The notes under the pieces: model-generated | Told to the model about the DNA's origin: nothing | The model's database searches: none | Seen by the model: the letters and a program-made list of their open reading frames with translations, nothing else | Translations under genes and position numbers: made by a program | DNA from: Amphimedon queenslandica | Taxonomy: Eukaryota; Porifera; Demospongiae; Haplosclerida; Niphatidae | Assembly (NCBI RefSeq): GCF_000090795.2 | Contig: NW_003546388.1 | Coordinates: forward strand, 131,959 to 195,958 | DNA: 64,000 nt | Reading direction: 5' to 3' | Shown here: in pieces, positions 42,690-54,215 of the stretch | How the letters are laid out: the number at the start of each line of letters is the position of its first letter | Position numbering within the stretch: the first letter of the stretch is position 1

Positions 42690-43215
42690 AATTGTAATAT
42701 AATTAAATATCACTTATTATTTAAAACAAATTGATGAAAATTCATCATTAATCAATGATAGCACCACTACAATTAGCAAGTGGTCTGATAAGGGGCAATA
42801 TTATGTATGGTATGCCTGGATTCCTGAAATTCCTAAAAGGTATTGTAGATTCCTTAAATCTCCAGATTCTTGTCAAGGTTCCGGATTCTGCTTAGATTCC
42901 ATTTGGATTCTTTCTGGATTCCGGATTCCTACAGGATCTAACTGGATCTTCCTGTCCCAGACAAATCTCCAGTGAGGTTTCCAGTAATGAAGGCCCAAGA
43001 AGGCTACTCTGCGGCTACTGTAGTTAAACTATGACTTAATTTAGTACCTGCTGCCCCAGGTATGTCTCAAAGTCTTGATAAGTGATACTGAAACTATTAT
43101 ATTATTATGTATTAACTATAATCAATATTAATTACAGGTGTAAATAGTTTGTTTAATGTTGTGTCATTTGTCCCTTAAATACAGTTGTATGGTACCATTC
43201 AGTACAGCCATTACA
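42690..43215. other. No gene; ggattcc-rich stretch
   Basis: 42820-42960 has many irregular ggattcc / gattcc words (cctggattcctgaaattcct, ttccggattct...) without a fixed period. The remainder is unremarkable. Confidence 0.5.
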
Positions 43216-43220
43216 CATTA

Positions 43221-44780
43221 TCATTGTACCTCCATAAATTTCTGGTCACCTGCAGTACAATAAATGTTAATCTCTTGTTTCTGTATCACAGCTTTGTGTC
43301 TTCTATGTTTTAGAATTGGAAAAGTCTCTAGCTTGTAATTCTCAATTAAGTGATCCCTCATCTCATTTTGTAAGTAAATGATGCTGGTAGGATCTTCTGT
43401 GTAACAGAACAATGAGATCCAGTTTGTGTGGTAACATTCATTGTATTTATTGGGATTTGCTAGGTTTAGCCTTAATGATAGAAGATAGTGTTATAGCTGT
43501 TTCATCACTTACAGAGCTGTAAATGGAATCGTAAATTTTCACCTCATTCTCAGAACATTCAGATGTAGATACCAAAAGCCCAATGACTACTTCCAATAAT
43601 TGATGTTTTGAAGATAAATTTTTTTTGTGAATTGCATTTTTCTTTGTACAACTGGTTGCAAGAGGCCATTAATATATGGAAATCGACGTTTTCTCAAACA
43701 ATGAACCAATGTTATGTGTTCATTGGTAAAATAATGGCCTTTTCTAATGACGGACTTATTTTTCAGATTCAGTTTATATCCTTTGACTTTGAAGTTGACA
43801 AATTCATGAACCATACTATCCACAGGTTGTAGTTCATCTTTCATCACAATCGTCTTTTCCATTAGAAAAATTATTTTGGAAAGAGTCTCTGGTTTCAGCT
43901 GTAGTTGTTTTGCTGTTGTGGGATGAATCTCTGTATCAAAACAAGTCTGTTGAAATGAACTTAGGGGCAATGTACACACGTAACTATTAATTTTATGATA
44001 TGTGTGCGTTTAATTACACATAATCTTGTAAATGCGATCATCCAGTTTTTCTTACCATGTACAAAGAACTCCTACTTTATCACTCTTAGTGCTTGCATAT
44101 TTTGCTGAGTATTCTTGTGCTTATTTCTCCTTTTCATTATAATAAGCAAATTGGTAAACTCTTCCAATGTAGAATTCATTCTTGATGATGAATATGCACA
44201 CATCACCAACAGTAATGGTAACATTTTGACATATATTCTTTGTTGCTTCGATATACCTATGTGGGTCTTCATTTTTACTAAATTGCTTTTGTGTTTGCAC
44301 TCTTAACAGTGTATCAGTAGACACTCTCTCCTTTATTGTTAAGCAATACAGCACTGCTTTTTCATTTGTACTTCTTTATGCCATTGTGTTCCACTTTGAA
44401 AATGCTTAGTTTTTTGTTTTGGGTTTATTTTCATTTGGAACTACAGTGTATAGTGGAAGTAAACTTGTCGTAATTCCCTTTAATGTCATATAAAGAGTCC
44501 CGTCTTTTTTCATTTCCATGCCACAGGCCTTTATCAATTCAACTTCTTGCCTCTCTTCTGTATTTATTCACTGAAATTGTCCGTCATTGATTGCTTTTTC
44601 CGTGTTTTGATTTGTTGCCAGATTTCACTTCAATATCTTCCTCATCATTTTCTTCCTCATATTCATCTCCTACAGCTGAAATGGGAGGGTTTTCCCAATA
44701 TTCCTTCGAACTTTCTTTCATATTAAGCTTTCCTATCACTGACTGTTCTTTCTCTCCTTGCATAACACTATCTTTTATAT
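43221..44780 (-). pseudogene. Ulp1/C48-like cysteine protease gene B with upstream region
   Basis: Read from 44780 down. An acidic frame (44799-44584, DEYEEENDEEDIEVKSGNKS), then VGDVCIFIIKNEFYIGRVYQ (about 44220-44160), a 'GDV..F...E...GRV..F' element usual upstream of the protease in these proteins. The 130-codon frame 43979-43587 has YFTNEHITLVHCLRKRRFPY, the start of the C48 fold. Then SSHWAFGI (catalytic His region, shifted frame, near 43580), ECSENEVKIYDSIYSSVSDE (about 43560-43500), and after missing sequence EMRDHLIENYKLETFP (about 43370-43320) and a Cys-containing tail. The Q...DCG segment was not found; it should lie near 43440. Upstream, the frame runs into MITE copy D. Confidence 0.68.
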
Positions 44781-44782
44781 TT

Positions 44783-45018
44783 GCGACCATAATTGACAAA
44801 AGGTACCTTATGGCGGATTAGAAAATTCATCTTTATAGTCTAAAAAATCCATATTCCTGAGCACAATTTATCATAAAATTACTTTAGAGGATGCAAAAAG
44901 TTACTATGTAACTTTCAGAAACAATAGATGTTTAACGGAGCACTCACAGGTTGATATTTGTCATTAAAATCATGAATTTAAAGTATGCCATAAGGTACCT
45001 TTTGTCAATTATGGGCAC
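44783..45018. mobile_element. W4-TSD MITE, copy D
   Basis: 236 bp, gcgaccataattgacaaaag ... gtcaattatgggcac (one substitution in each terminal hexamer), flanked by ATTT at 44779-44782 and 45019-45022. Lies at the upstream edge of the minus-strand protease gene. Confidence 0.92.
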
Positions 45019-45310
45019 ATTTTTTATTGATACAGTTAAAAAATTTGCCATTGGAACAAATAATGTCAACTTTGCATGTTTCTCACAGTGATGATATATA
45101 ACGGTATATTTTTCCGCCACTTTTAGTTAATTTTAGTTGAATCTGCATCCTGTGCAACCATTGCAGCAGTCCCAGCATTCTGAAGTTAATTATCATTGAA
45201 AAGGTGCTACTCATGCTTCTTTCTGTTCAAAATACTTTCTCGCAGGACTGACAACTAAGAAGCCATGGTGTAAATGATGATTCGGCAGTAGTAATACAGA
45301 TGGCCTAGAC

Positions 45311-45690
45311 TTAAGCTTGACAGCTATATGTACAGTATACTGTACACAACATATTTGTGAAGGACTCCTTGCAGCAAATCAAGCGGAACACATTTGTGGT
45401 AATTGTAGTGGCTGCTGCTTGTTTTGAAGGGATAATGAAACTAAGGGATGTTTTATCCTGTATCGAACTGCTTGAAATTCTCATTTCTTTTAGTTCTCTC
45501 ATGTCACCATCTGCTTTGAAGCTCATTACTTTCATTTGTCTTTTAAGACATTCATCACAGACGTATTTCCATCTTTGCAACACATTGTCAGCTGTTATTT
45601 TATTATCAGTGCCTAAGCAGGCAAGAATAAAAGCTGAGGCACTGCTATGGAGAGGCTGTGCCATGTATATGAAAGCATGTTTAGCTACAG
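45311..45690 (-). pseudogene. Unclassified transposon protein fragment (GTDNK...RW type)
   Basis: 117-codon frame 45664-45311. ACLGTDNKITADNVLQRWKY and VCDECLKRQMKVMSFKADGD match my memory of a multicopy protein in sponges and corals with 'GTDN.....V..RW.YI..EC..R.I.V+.F..D.D.R.LKAM'. The family has no name known to me. It lies upstream of, and on the same strand as, the protease gene B, separated by MITE D and about 290 bp, so both may belong to one element. Confidence 0.5.
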
Positions 45691-45699
45691 TAGCTGTTC

Positions 45700-47560
45700 G
45701 AAAGTATTGCTCAATAACATTTTGATGATGCAGAAAAGCGGTTTATTTTGGTTGACCATTTTTCTGGTATTGGCATGAAGAATATCATTAGCTTTTCAGT
45801 TTCATATTGATGGAATTATTGATGGAATTAAAAGAAAGAGGTACATTTGGAGGAGTTGGAGTGGTCTTTGCAAACGTTCATGTAGATGTACAAGGGGACA
45901 TAGCACGAAGCCCTTGTGCATATCTGATATGAAGAACAAAGTCAATTGTTATCAAGGATGTCAAAAGAACAGTTTCCTTGGGAACAATTAAACCCTGCAT
46001 ATCTGATATACTGGTAAGAAGAAACAATCTTGGTTTAGGGAATATCGTAGTCTTCAAATCTCATTTGTCTATTGGTAATTCACTATGCCTAAAAAATATC
46101 TATAATTATTATAATGATTTGTATACCTTTACATTATAATATAAAATGTGCGTTCCTGTTTTAATGTTGGTCCAGTGGGCTTCAATTTTTTTGTCAATCT
46201 CTGTTAGTGCTGACAACTGATCAGTAGCAATCGTGGTATAATATTCCTATCAATTTTCCTTGACTATGCCTAAATTAATGTTAATAATCAGTTGAAAGTA
46301 TACAACAAACTTTTTGACTTAAATTTTATAACACTTGTCGTGGCATCTTCTATATAGATTCGGGGATGCCTTCCAGCCCATCTATATAGTTGCTTCCTTA
46401 GTAGTCAGCTCAGCTCACGATTCACTAGTTAGCTCGCCAATGCTGGGCTCGCTATCAATTTCACAAAATATATTTCAACAGAATCTCTGTTCAAATACTA
46501 TACCAGCTTTACTGGTTCAAACAATAATATCAAATAAAGATAGATAGTGCCACACTATCTCCCAACGACTCAATAACACTCAGACAATGCTCAGTCGCTC
46601 ACACACTGCCACACACTGCCAAACTGGCTCACAAAAATTACTCTCTTATATACAAAATACATTCATGAATAAAAATGAACTAATAATTAATGATAACTGA
46701 CAATCAATAGCACAATGAGTATAAATCACTCATAAATCCTCACACCACTTTTGTCATAATCTATAATTTCTCTTCTTAAGAAAGTCTAAGTTATAGCAGC
46801 TGCCTAATCATATCATGATTTTTGTTAGGTCCTTTGACCTCATCAAACAAAAATGTCATGTTTCTTTTATATCCAAATTTTCCTGTAAGTTAAGATAAAG
46901 TCATCATGTGCTTAATTTAATATACATGATTGTACTGTTATTTATATTATACATTAGAAATGATGGTACTGCACGTACATTGCTTGATGGGCTTTTTGGA
47001 AGACAGTAAATTGCTGTTGATGTATTCTGCGAAACTGTAATAACTTCAGACCGCCTCTTCAGATTGATAAACTTCCTTGTATGTATTTGCGTACACCAAC
47101 CTACATTGTACATGTAGTTATACACTCATTAGATTTACACAGTTATGTAAATAATTATTCTAACCCAATTGCATTTGTCGCTAGTTTTGTCTCGCAGTTG
47201 AGGGCACATGTCACACAAGGTAAAAGAGATAACTTGGTATTCCTTTTTTGTATTGGACGTGGACATAAAACGTATCAAAACATGGCAAATTGCCACAAAA
47301 GTCTCAATTTAAGGTGTCTTTTAATACCACCATTCTTCATTCCTGTTTCAACTTTTGAAGTAAACGTTGCGAAAGACATTTTATTGGCAAAATTTTTTAT
47401 TAGAAAGTAAAATAGATATTTTGGATGTCTTCAGTTGATGTATGTGTAAAATCGAAATGTTTTTAAATATAATTATCTGTATCTGAAAGTGTTGGTGTGG
47501 AAAGTTCTGAAGACTGTGACTCAGACATTGAACTTGACAACTCTCAATGTGTGTAAAAGA
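45700..47560. other. No gene recognised
   Basis: On the minus strand near 46235-46120 a short coherent stretch reads ATDQLSALTEIDKKIEAHWT and could be another exon of the upstream transposon protein. A 109-codon plus frame at 47081-47410 has no motif. Near 46590-46615, cacacactgcc is repeated. Confidence 0.35.
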
Positions 47561-47564
47561 ATTT

Positions 47565-48757
47565 AAAAAATAAAAAAAACAAGATTGAGTAGGATTCCGA
47601 ATGACCAACAAAAATACGAAATGAAAACCTACTCTCGTGACGCAAATTGTACTTTACATTGTACTTTTAATGTTATTATTTTAAAGTTATGGATCACCTT
47701 ACAATGCACAGTAGAATTTATGTCAAGAGAGTAGGATTTTTAATTCATACTTTCATTGGTCGTTCGGAATGCTATTCAATCTTGTTTTTTAACTTTTTTA
47801 TGCTATTGTTTGTGTTAATTTTGTCATAATTATATTTTTCAGTTACCATTGTGATACTTTTTGATTTTACTCAAACAATAAGTTCCTTTATTATTGTTGT
47901 CATTGTTATGATTTTAGAGCATTTATGAGGGACAGCACTGATTGAATTGAATAGATATGAAGGAATATCACTATACTGATGACAAGTGAAACAAATACTA
48001 TAGTCTTGATGTCAATCCTTGTTAAAGAAGCTCTATCTTCCTAGCAATCCTATAGCTATTCCTGTAGGTTCCTCCTGTTGTCAAGTTCATATTAATATAT
48101 TATCACTAGTATTATAAGCATTAATTAATTTTGTTGTGTTTTTGAAATAAAATAATTCATTACACACTTGATATATGCAAGATTAATACCTTCTCTTAGG
48201 GAAACCTCCACTAAGTATTGCAACTTGATTGCAAGCATAGCTAGCCTAGCTACGTAAAAGATTACTTGCTGTTCCCAGTTCTGAGATCAGTAGATGGGAG
48301 CATGCGCGACCACGCCCAAATTCTTTCAGCACATGCTTCTTTATTTAATTAACAAAATGGCGGCATGAGGTAAGCTGGTGCGATCCAACAGTCACTGTAC
48401 CTTTTTTGGAGAATGATTCTAGGGAACAAGGACCTGTGCATACCCTGAATGGTGTAAGAATTTGCCAGGCAAGATCGATATGTAGACCGACAACTGGATT
48501 GACAAGACTTTCCTGATGATGATGATCATGAAAAAGGTAGCTGAACAAAACGGCCGGTTTGCAGATTTTTGATTTTTCTCTTAAAAAAGGTCTACAGCCA
48601 TGCTATGGGTACCATTGGAGTCGTCTGGTCAAGATAAAGTCCTTTAAGAAGTCTGGTAAGCAAAAGAGCTCGTTTTCCCGCTATATCAAGGCTGCAAAAG
48701 TCGTGGCAGCCATTTTGTTTGGGGGTGAATCCTACTTAGTAACGCTACCGCATTAAT
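47565..48757. repeat. Composite non-autonomous repeat, copy II (inverted to copy I)
   Basis: Begins with the foldback segment (agtaggattccgaatgacc ... gtcgttcggaatgctattc, about 47588-47790), then the middle part, ggaatatcactatactgatg, cttgatgtcaatccttgtt, and ends with gctgcaaaagtcgtggcagc and gaatcctacttagtaacgct at 48690-48750. Same order as the copy at 52.6-54.2 kb. No nested insertion here. Confidence 0.75.
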
Positions 48758-48759
48758 AA

Positions 48760-49325
48760 AGTTCTTTTAATTTTTGTGCATCTTATGGCTTAAATGAAAA
48801 CAAATGAAGTGCATATAAACTAGTAATAATAAAAATATTGAATCTACTGTCAATGTAAATGATTCTCACCAGTAGCTTGTGAATTCATACATGGCATATC
48901 TGTGACCACAGCATTAGTGTAGGAGTTAGCTTTAAGTGTATCTTTCACTAGCTTCTTTAGCCTCATTCTCTAGCCACGTGTTTTAACCAAGAAGCTAAAT
49001 TTCTCAAAATTGTTGACGCGGCTTACTAATGACAATATGGCAACACTGTATGACAAAATACTCGAACATAGATTTCTTGACTTACCAGCTAAAATAATTA
49101 TCAACAACATCATTTGGAAACTCATTATCAAGAGATACCTTCTCACTTGTTCAAAAAAATAAGAAGACAAGCTGATGTTAAGAAAAAACACTTAAAACAC
49201 AGTAAGAAAATTAAAAGACAGCCTCACAGTCCATCCAGCCGACAGCCGTAGTACACCCACATATTGCTATGGAAACTGGCCCCCCAAGATACAAGTGCTT
49301 CAGACTAGTGCTTTGACTTATAGCA
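48760..49325. other. No gene recognised
   Basis: Plus-strand frames around 49020-49260 read partly coherent sequence (for example HSKKIKRQPHSPSSRQP) and could be the 5' part of the transposase-like gene that follows. Confidence 0.35.
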
Positions 49326-49329
49326 GCAA

Positions 49330-51680
49330 TGGGGTGTGCTGTTCTTTGCTATGAGTGTTACTTTAATGAAACATCTGAAGAGTTTCCTGGTGGTGATCCA
49401 AGATTTCATGTAACCTGTAGACTTTGTGGACAAGAGTTCAAGAAATGAGATTCAATAAAAAGCGTCAACGCTGATTACACAAACTGAAATGATGTCTGTT
49501 AGATCTCCTAAGGCTCATTAGGTATGAAAATGCACTATGAAATATAGACAATGAAAATGCTGAGAAAGAGAATGATTTACTTCAAGTTGACCATAATGAC
49601 AGCGGAGTCTCAATTACAAACAATCCTATGGTTACGTCTCATCCTGAGTATATTAACAAGATGGCTGGTGTATTACACTTAATGCAATGCACTCGTTCTA
49701 TGTCTCAGAATAATTGCAGTGTTCATGAACTTTGTCATCACAAGCTTTAGTTGAATAGGTTTCAAGGAGAATTGACGTACGACTTTGAGACACACTAGCT
49801 AATCATTTAATTACTATATCACCTACTTTACATCAAGATATATCAGAAACATGAACTCTAAGATCTCTTTTTGATGGCAGATAAAATAGGGAGCGTTTCT
49901 ACATAGAAGCATTGAACTACATAGTAAAAATGTTGCGTATGTAAACTTATTACGTGTAATATGGATCTATCATCTGTATTGATGGGGCAGTGATGGGAAT
50001 AGTACATTGTTAATGATAACAAAAAGCTAATGCAAGTGAAACACTATGGTGCTACAGTAGGCTTTATTTGGTAAGAATGTATGTGTTCACAACCAGTATT
50101 TTATGTAAGTACTTACATTCTAGGCATTACTTAATTTTTACCCTGTAAGACAAGAAACAATGAAACTCCATTCCAGTACTGACAGCATAATGGAAGACTA
50201 TTGTGATGGCAAATTTTTTAACGAACTTACTGTATTTAGGGCACATCCTAATGCACTCCAGTTCATACTTTATTGTGACGACATTGAAGTTGCCAACCCT
50301 TCGGGATCAAGAAGTGGAGTACATAAAATGATTTAGAAACCAACATTCTTAATGCATTAAAGCAATATTGAAATACATAATAGGTTGCTTATTATAATTT
50401 TTGGGATTTTTTTCCAGTTTTTCCAGTGACAAAGGACAATGGGTCTGAATCTTTACTGGGACCATTCACAAACAACATTGAGAAGCTTTCTTCATGTAAG
50501 AATAATCATGCTTTATTAAATAATTATAATAATAGAATAACACTTTATAGGAATCTGGATGCAATATTGAGTTACAAGATGGTACTTATTGTGCAGTTTT
50601 GTGCTCATTAGCTGATGTTCCAGCTAGTAATTTCATGGGTTGCTTTAAAGAGGGTGTTGCTTTTGCACTATGCAAATGTAGGGCTTGCATGGCCACAAAG
50701 GAGAAAGTTCAAACAAAGGTACTGTTTTAAGAAAATAATAATTAATATTACACTTATATATTAGTTTTATATTGGAAAGACATCATTACTTAAATTAAGG
50801 ATTTTATGTATTGCATTACGTTGATTGAGCCTGACACATCTAGTGCCAGAACATATTCTGCAAAATACGGAATCAATGGGAGTCTATTCATGAAGCTGCA
50901 TAGATTTGACATGACAAAGTGTTTATTGTTTGATGCAATGCATACAGTTTTTATGGGTGTGGCTAACTTCCACTTAATGCATCTTTTATCTTAAATGATC
51001 AAGAGTTATTTTACAATAGAACAACTTATTAATGCTATACAGTCATAATGATTGTAGATACTCAGAGAATGACACCAAACCATTACCCATTCAGGACAAA
51101 CAGAATGTATACGTGATCAAACTATAAGGTATAATAATTCCTCTATTGCATGCATCTCTTGACTATTTATTTCTAATAAACTTCACAAATGAACACTGTC
51201 ATTTGTTTACTACCATTTATGATTGAGCATTTTATTAAGAACAACTATCAGGACGTGGAGTGTGTTTTTGCTACTTGCTACAATTGCTAGCTCTGTATGT
51301 GCTTTTCAGGAACAACGGATGATGCAATATATCTGGGCTGGATCATTAAGGATTACTTTAAATTATTTCATTCTCCGTAATCCTTCAGTGATGATGACTG
51401 CAAGGATGCATTATCTCATTTATCTACCAGACCAAATTGTCATGTATGTCAATCTAAGAATTATGACTTAAATTCGTTCACTGCAGGTTCGGACTATTGT
51501 GACAACAATGGTGCGTGAGATTTGAGTCTAAAATGCGGAAATGAAATGATTTATCAGGAAAAGTTTTTAAAATGTACCTCTGCCACACATCACCAGCGCT
51601 GGCTTTGTTACCACTTAATTCCCCTTTTCCTCTTTATGACACTCCGAATGGGAATAATATCAGCTATAGTGTTATTTACA
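49330..51680 (+). pseudogene. Unclassified transposase-like gene (multicopy invertebrate family)
   Basis: Parts in order: CYECYFNETSEEF and FHVTCRLCGQEFKK, a zinc-finger-like start (about 49345-49448); VDHNDSGVSITNNPMVTSHP (about 49588-49645); IMEDYCDGKFFNELTVFRAH and ALQFILYCDDIEVANPSGSR (about 50188-50315); LADVPASNFMGCFKEGVAFA and LCKCRACMATKEKVQ (about 50612-50715); KYGINGSLFMKLHRF and LLFDAMHTVFMGVANFHL (about 50860-50985); RMHYLIYLPDQIVM (about 51400-51440); WCVRFESK (about 51512-51535); ATHHQRWLCYHL (about 51582-51617). Proteins with 'HP.ALQI.LY.D+.EV.NP.G', 'H+.MHD...G' and 'RFE.K' in this order are common, unnamed repeats in cnidarians and sponges; I infer a transposase. Some gaps between parts end in gt...ag-like boundaries, so introns are possible besides decay. 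Confidence 0.6.
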
Positions 51681-51906
51681 AATTGATAGTCTAATGCAAT
51701 GAAGCGTAAAGCATGATCACTATCACAATCATTACGCTAAATGTACTAAATGTTGAATTATTCCATTAAATCAAAAAATGATAATTGAATTTTGTATCTC
51801 ACCTTGCATCTTACAGTCTTTAGGCAATATGTTAATATGTTGGTAACATGACGATGACTGTCGTTTATCAATATCCATCTTAAACTCTTCTCTCCTCTTT
51901 AAGATG
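51681..51906. other. No gene recognised
   Basis: Short AT-rich spacer between the transposase-like gene and MITE copy E. Confidence 0.4.
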
Positions 51907-51910
51907 AAAT

Positions 51911-52147
51911 GTGATCATAATTGACAAAAGGTACCTTTTGTCGGATAGGAAAATTGGTCTTTATAGCCTTAAAAATGCAACTTCCTGAGCTCCATTTATC
52001 ATATAATTACTCCAGAGCATGAAAAAAATTACTATGTAACTTTGAGAGACAATGGTTGACTAACAGAGGACTCACAGATTGATATTTTTCATTATAATGA
52101 TGAATTAAAAAATCCGCCATAAGGTACCTTTTGTCAATTATGGTCAC
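51911..52147. mobile_element. W4-TSD MITE, copy E
   Basis: 237 bp, gtgatcataattgacaaaag ... gtcaattatggtcac, flanked by AAAT at 51907-51910 and 52148-52151. Confidence 0.92.
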
Positions 52148-52151
52148 AAAT

Positions 52152-52639
52152 GTTTCCATTCTCCCTTTGTACACCTTCTACTTCAGTGTTCTAAAGTGAC
52201 TCAAATTGTTTTAAGCTTTACGACGCAATAAGTCATTGATATATAGTACTTCACAATAAGACATTGATATATGGTCTTGAACTTCATCTTTAGTGTGAAA
52301 AAGTATACCACAGCTGTCATCAGTCAAAAGTTAATTTTGGCAAATTTTGTCTGGGAGCTTTGTTAAAAAAATTAATTCTTACCCAAGTAGGTTAGTATGC
52401 AGAAATATAACAAAAGTTGTAATGATGCACAAAACAACGATAAAAGTTTAGACTAAAGGAAGTTTGGAGCTACCACAGAAGAGCGGAAAATTTTGGATGG
52501 GTTTTAATTCATTATTATTATTATTATTATTATTATCAAGTTTCACAGAATGTAAAAACCAACCTGTAGGACTACCAACAAGGACTGCTGACATCCTGAC
52601 ACAAGCAAATAAAATAAAATAAAATAAAAAGAAAAAAAT
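52152..52639. other. No gene; (ATT)n microsatellite
   Basis: A run of att repeats lies at about 52508-52537. Near 52605-52635 there is a short aaaat/aaaata run. Nothing else is recognisable. Confidence 0.5.
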
Positions 52640-54215
52640 AATGCATATACATGTATAAGAACATAAAAAATTAAAAAAAACAAGTTGAAGTAGGATTCCA
52701 AACGACTAACAAAAGTACGAAATGAAAATCCTACTTGTGATGCAAATTCTACTCTACATTGTACTTTCAATGTTATGTAAGAAATATGGATCACCTTGCA
52801 ATGTAGAGTAGAATTTGTCACGACTAGGATTTTCATTTAGTAATTTTGTTGGTCGTTCGGAATCCTACTTCACTTTTTTATAAATTTTTTGTTCTTGTTT
52901 GTTTTGATTTTTTTTTAATATTTCTTTAGTTGTCATTGTGATGCTTGTTGATTTTACACAAACAACAATTTTCTTTATTATTATTATCATCAGAGGCGTA
53001 TTTAGGGGGGGCTGAGGGGGCTTGAGCACCCCCCTCAGGGCTGGGCTCAGAAAAAATTACTAAAGTCCTGGGCTCTTGCATCACTACCAAGCCTCTTAGC
53101 AAAGTTATCTAGCCCCCTGATCATGATTTCAGCAGTTTCCAGTGCTTTAAGGAGCAATCAGAAGTACCAGTAACAAAGCAGTATGCTTGAAATGATCTTG
53201 GCCCCACCCGTAATTGTCAAAAATGCAGGAAAAGGCCGTTTTACCGCCGTAAAAGTGGGTGTGGCCAAAATCACGGCGCACTTCACGCGCCCTCAGCACC
53301 CTCCTTCTCCAATTCCTAGATACGCCCCTCATCATTGTTATGATTTTACATCATTTATGAGAGACCATTGAATAGACGTGCTGAAGGAATATCAACTGTC
53401 CTGATGACAAGTTAAATTAATACTAGTCTTGACACAAATCCTTGTTCAAAAAGCTGTGAGCTGAGAGTGTCCATCTTCCTTGCAATGTTGCAGCTATTCC
53501 TGACTGTTCTTCCAGTCTTGTCAATTATTATCATTGCATATCATAACATCAATTAATTGTTTGTTTTTTTAAATAAAATAAAATCACACACTTGATACAA
53601 CAGTAAGATGTAAAATTAATATCTTCTTTTAGCTGAAAACCTCCACTAAAGTATTTCAGTTGTTCATTCCAAGCATAGCTTCGTAATAAAAATAAATTGC
53701 TTGTTCCAGAGCTGCAGATCTGAGCATGCGCAACCACTCCCAAATTTTAGAGCACATGAGTTTTCAATTGACAAAATGGCAGCATGCAGCAAAGATGGCT
53801 CTATCCAGCAGCCACAGTATCACTTTTTCCTTACTTGAAGAATGATCTGATGGGACATGGACCAGCGCATAGACTGTTGGAGTAGATTGGTGTAAGAATT
53901 ATCCTTGTAGCATCAACTGATACTGAGATGCACACCGACAACTGGATTGACAGGACTTGATGATGATGATGAAGATGATGACGATGATGAAAAAAGTTGG
54001 CTGAACAAAATGGCTAGTTCGCCGATTTTTTAATTTCCTCTTAGACAGGGCCTAGAGCCACGATAGTGGTACCAATGGAGTCTACTGGTCATGATAAGGT
54101 CCTCTATAAAGTCTGGTAAGCATAGGAGCTCGTTTTCCCACTGCAAAAGTCGTAGCAGCCATTTTGTTTGGGGCTGAACCCTACTTAGTAACGCTATCGC
54201 GTTACTAATAAAGTT
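52640..54215. repeat. Composite non-autonomous repeat, copy III, with nested element
   Basis: Foldback segment at about 52685-52875, middle part, then the same end as copy II, with atggagtctactggtcatga near 54075 and tacttagtaacgctatcgc near 54183. Contains a 338-bp insertion (52992-53329) absent from copies I and II, and a gatgatgatgaa microsatellite near 53955-53992. Confidence 0.78.
52992..53329. mobile_element. 338-bp GC-rich TIR element nested in copy III
   Basis: Starts agaggcgtatttaggggggg and ends, on the other strand, aggggcgtatctaggaattg, giving inverted ends. Flanks are ...tcatc / catcattg, a possible 3-4-bp target duplication. Much more GC-rich than its surroundings. Short frames on both strands of it are not taken as genes. 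Confidence 0.65.

Noticed and set aside
47081-47410. 109-codon plus-strand frame
   Set aside because: No motif, no relative in the window, and composition like its AT-rich surroundings.
52543-52836. 97-codon minus-strand frame similar to 16994-17176
   Set aside because: The similarity comes from the shared foldback DNA repeat, not from coding sequence.
53147-53371. Overlapping 62-codon frames on both strands
   Set aside because: They lie inside the GC-rich 338-bp TIR element, which is absent from the other copies of the host repeat.
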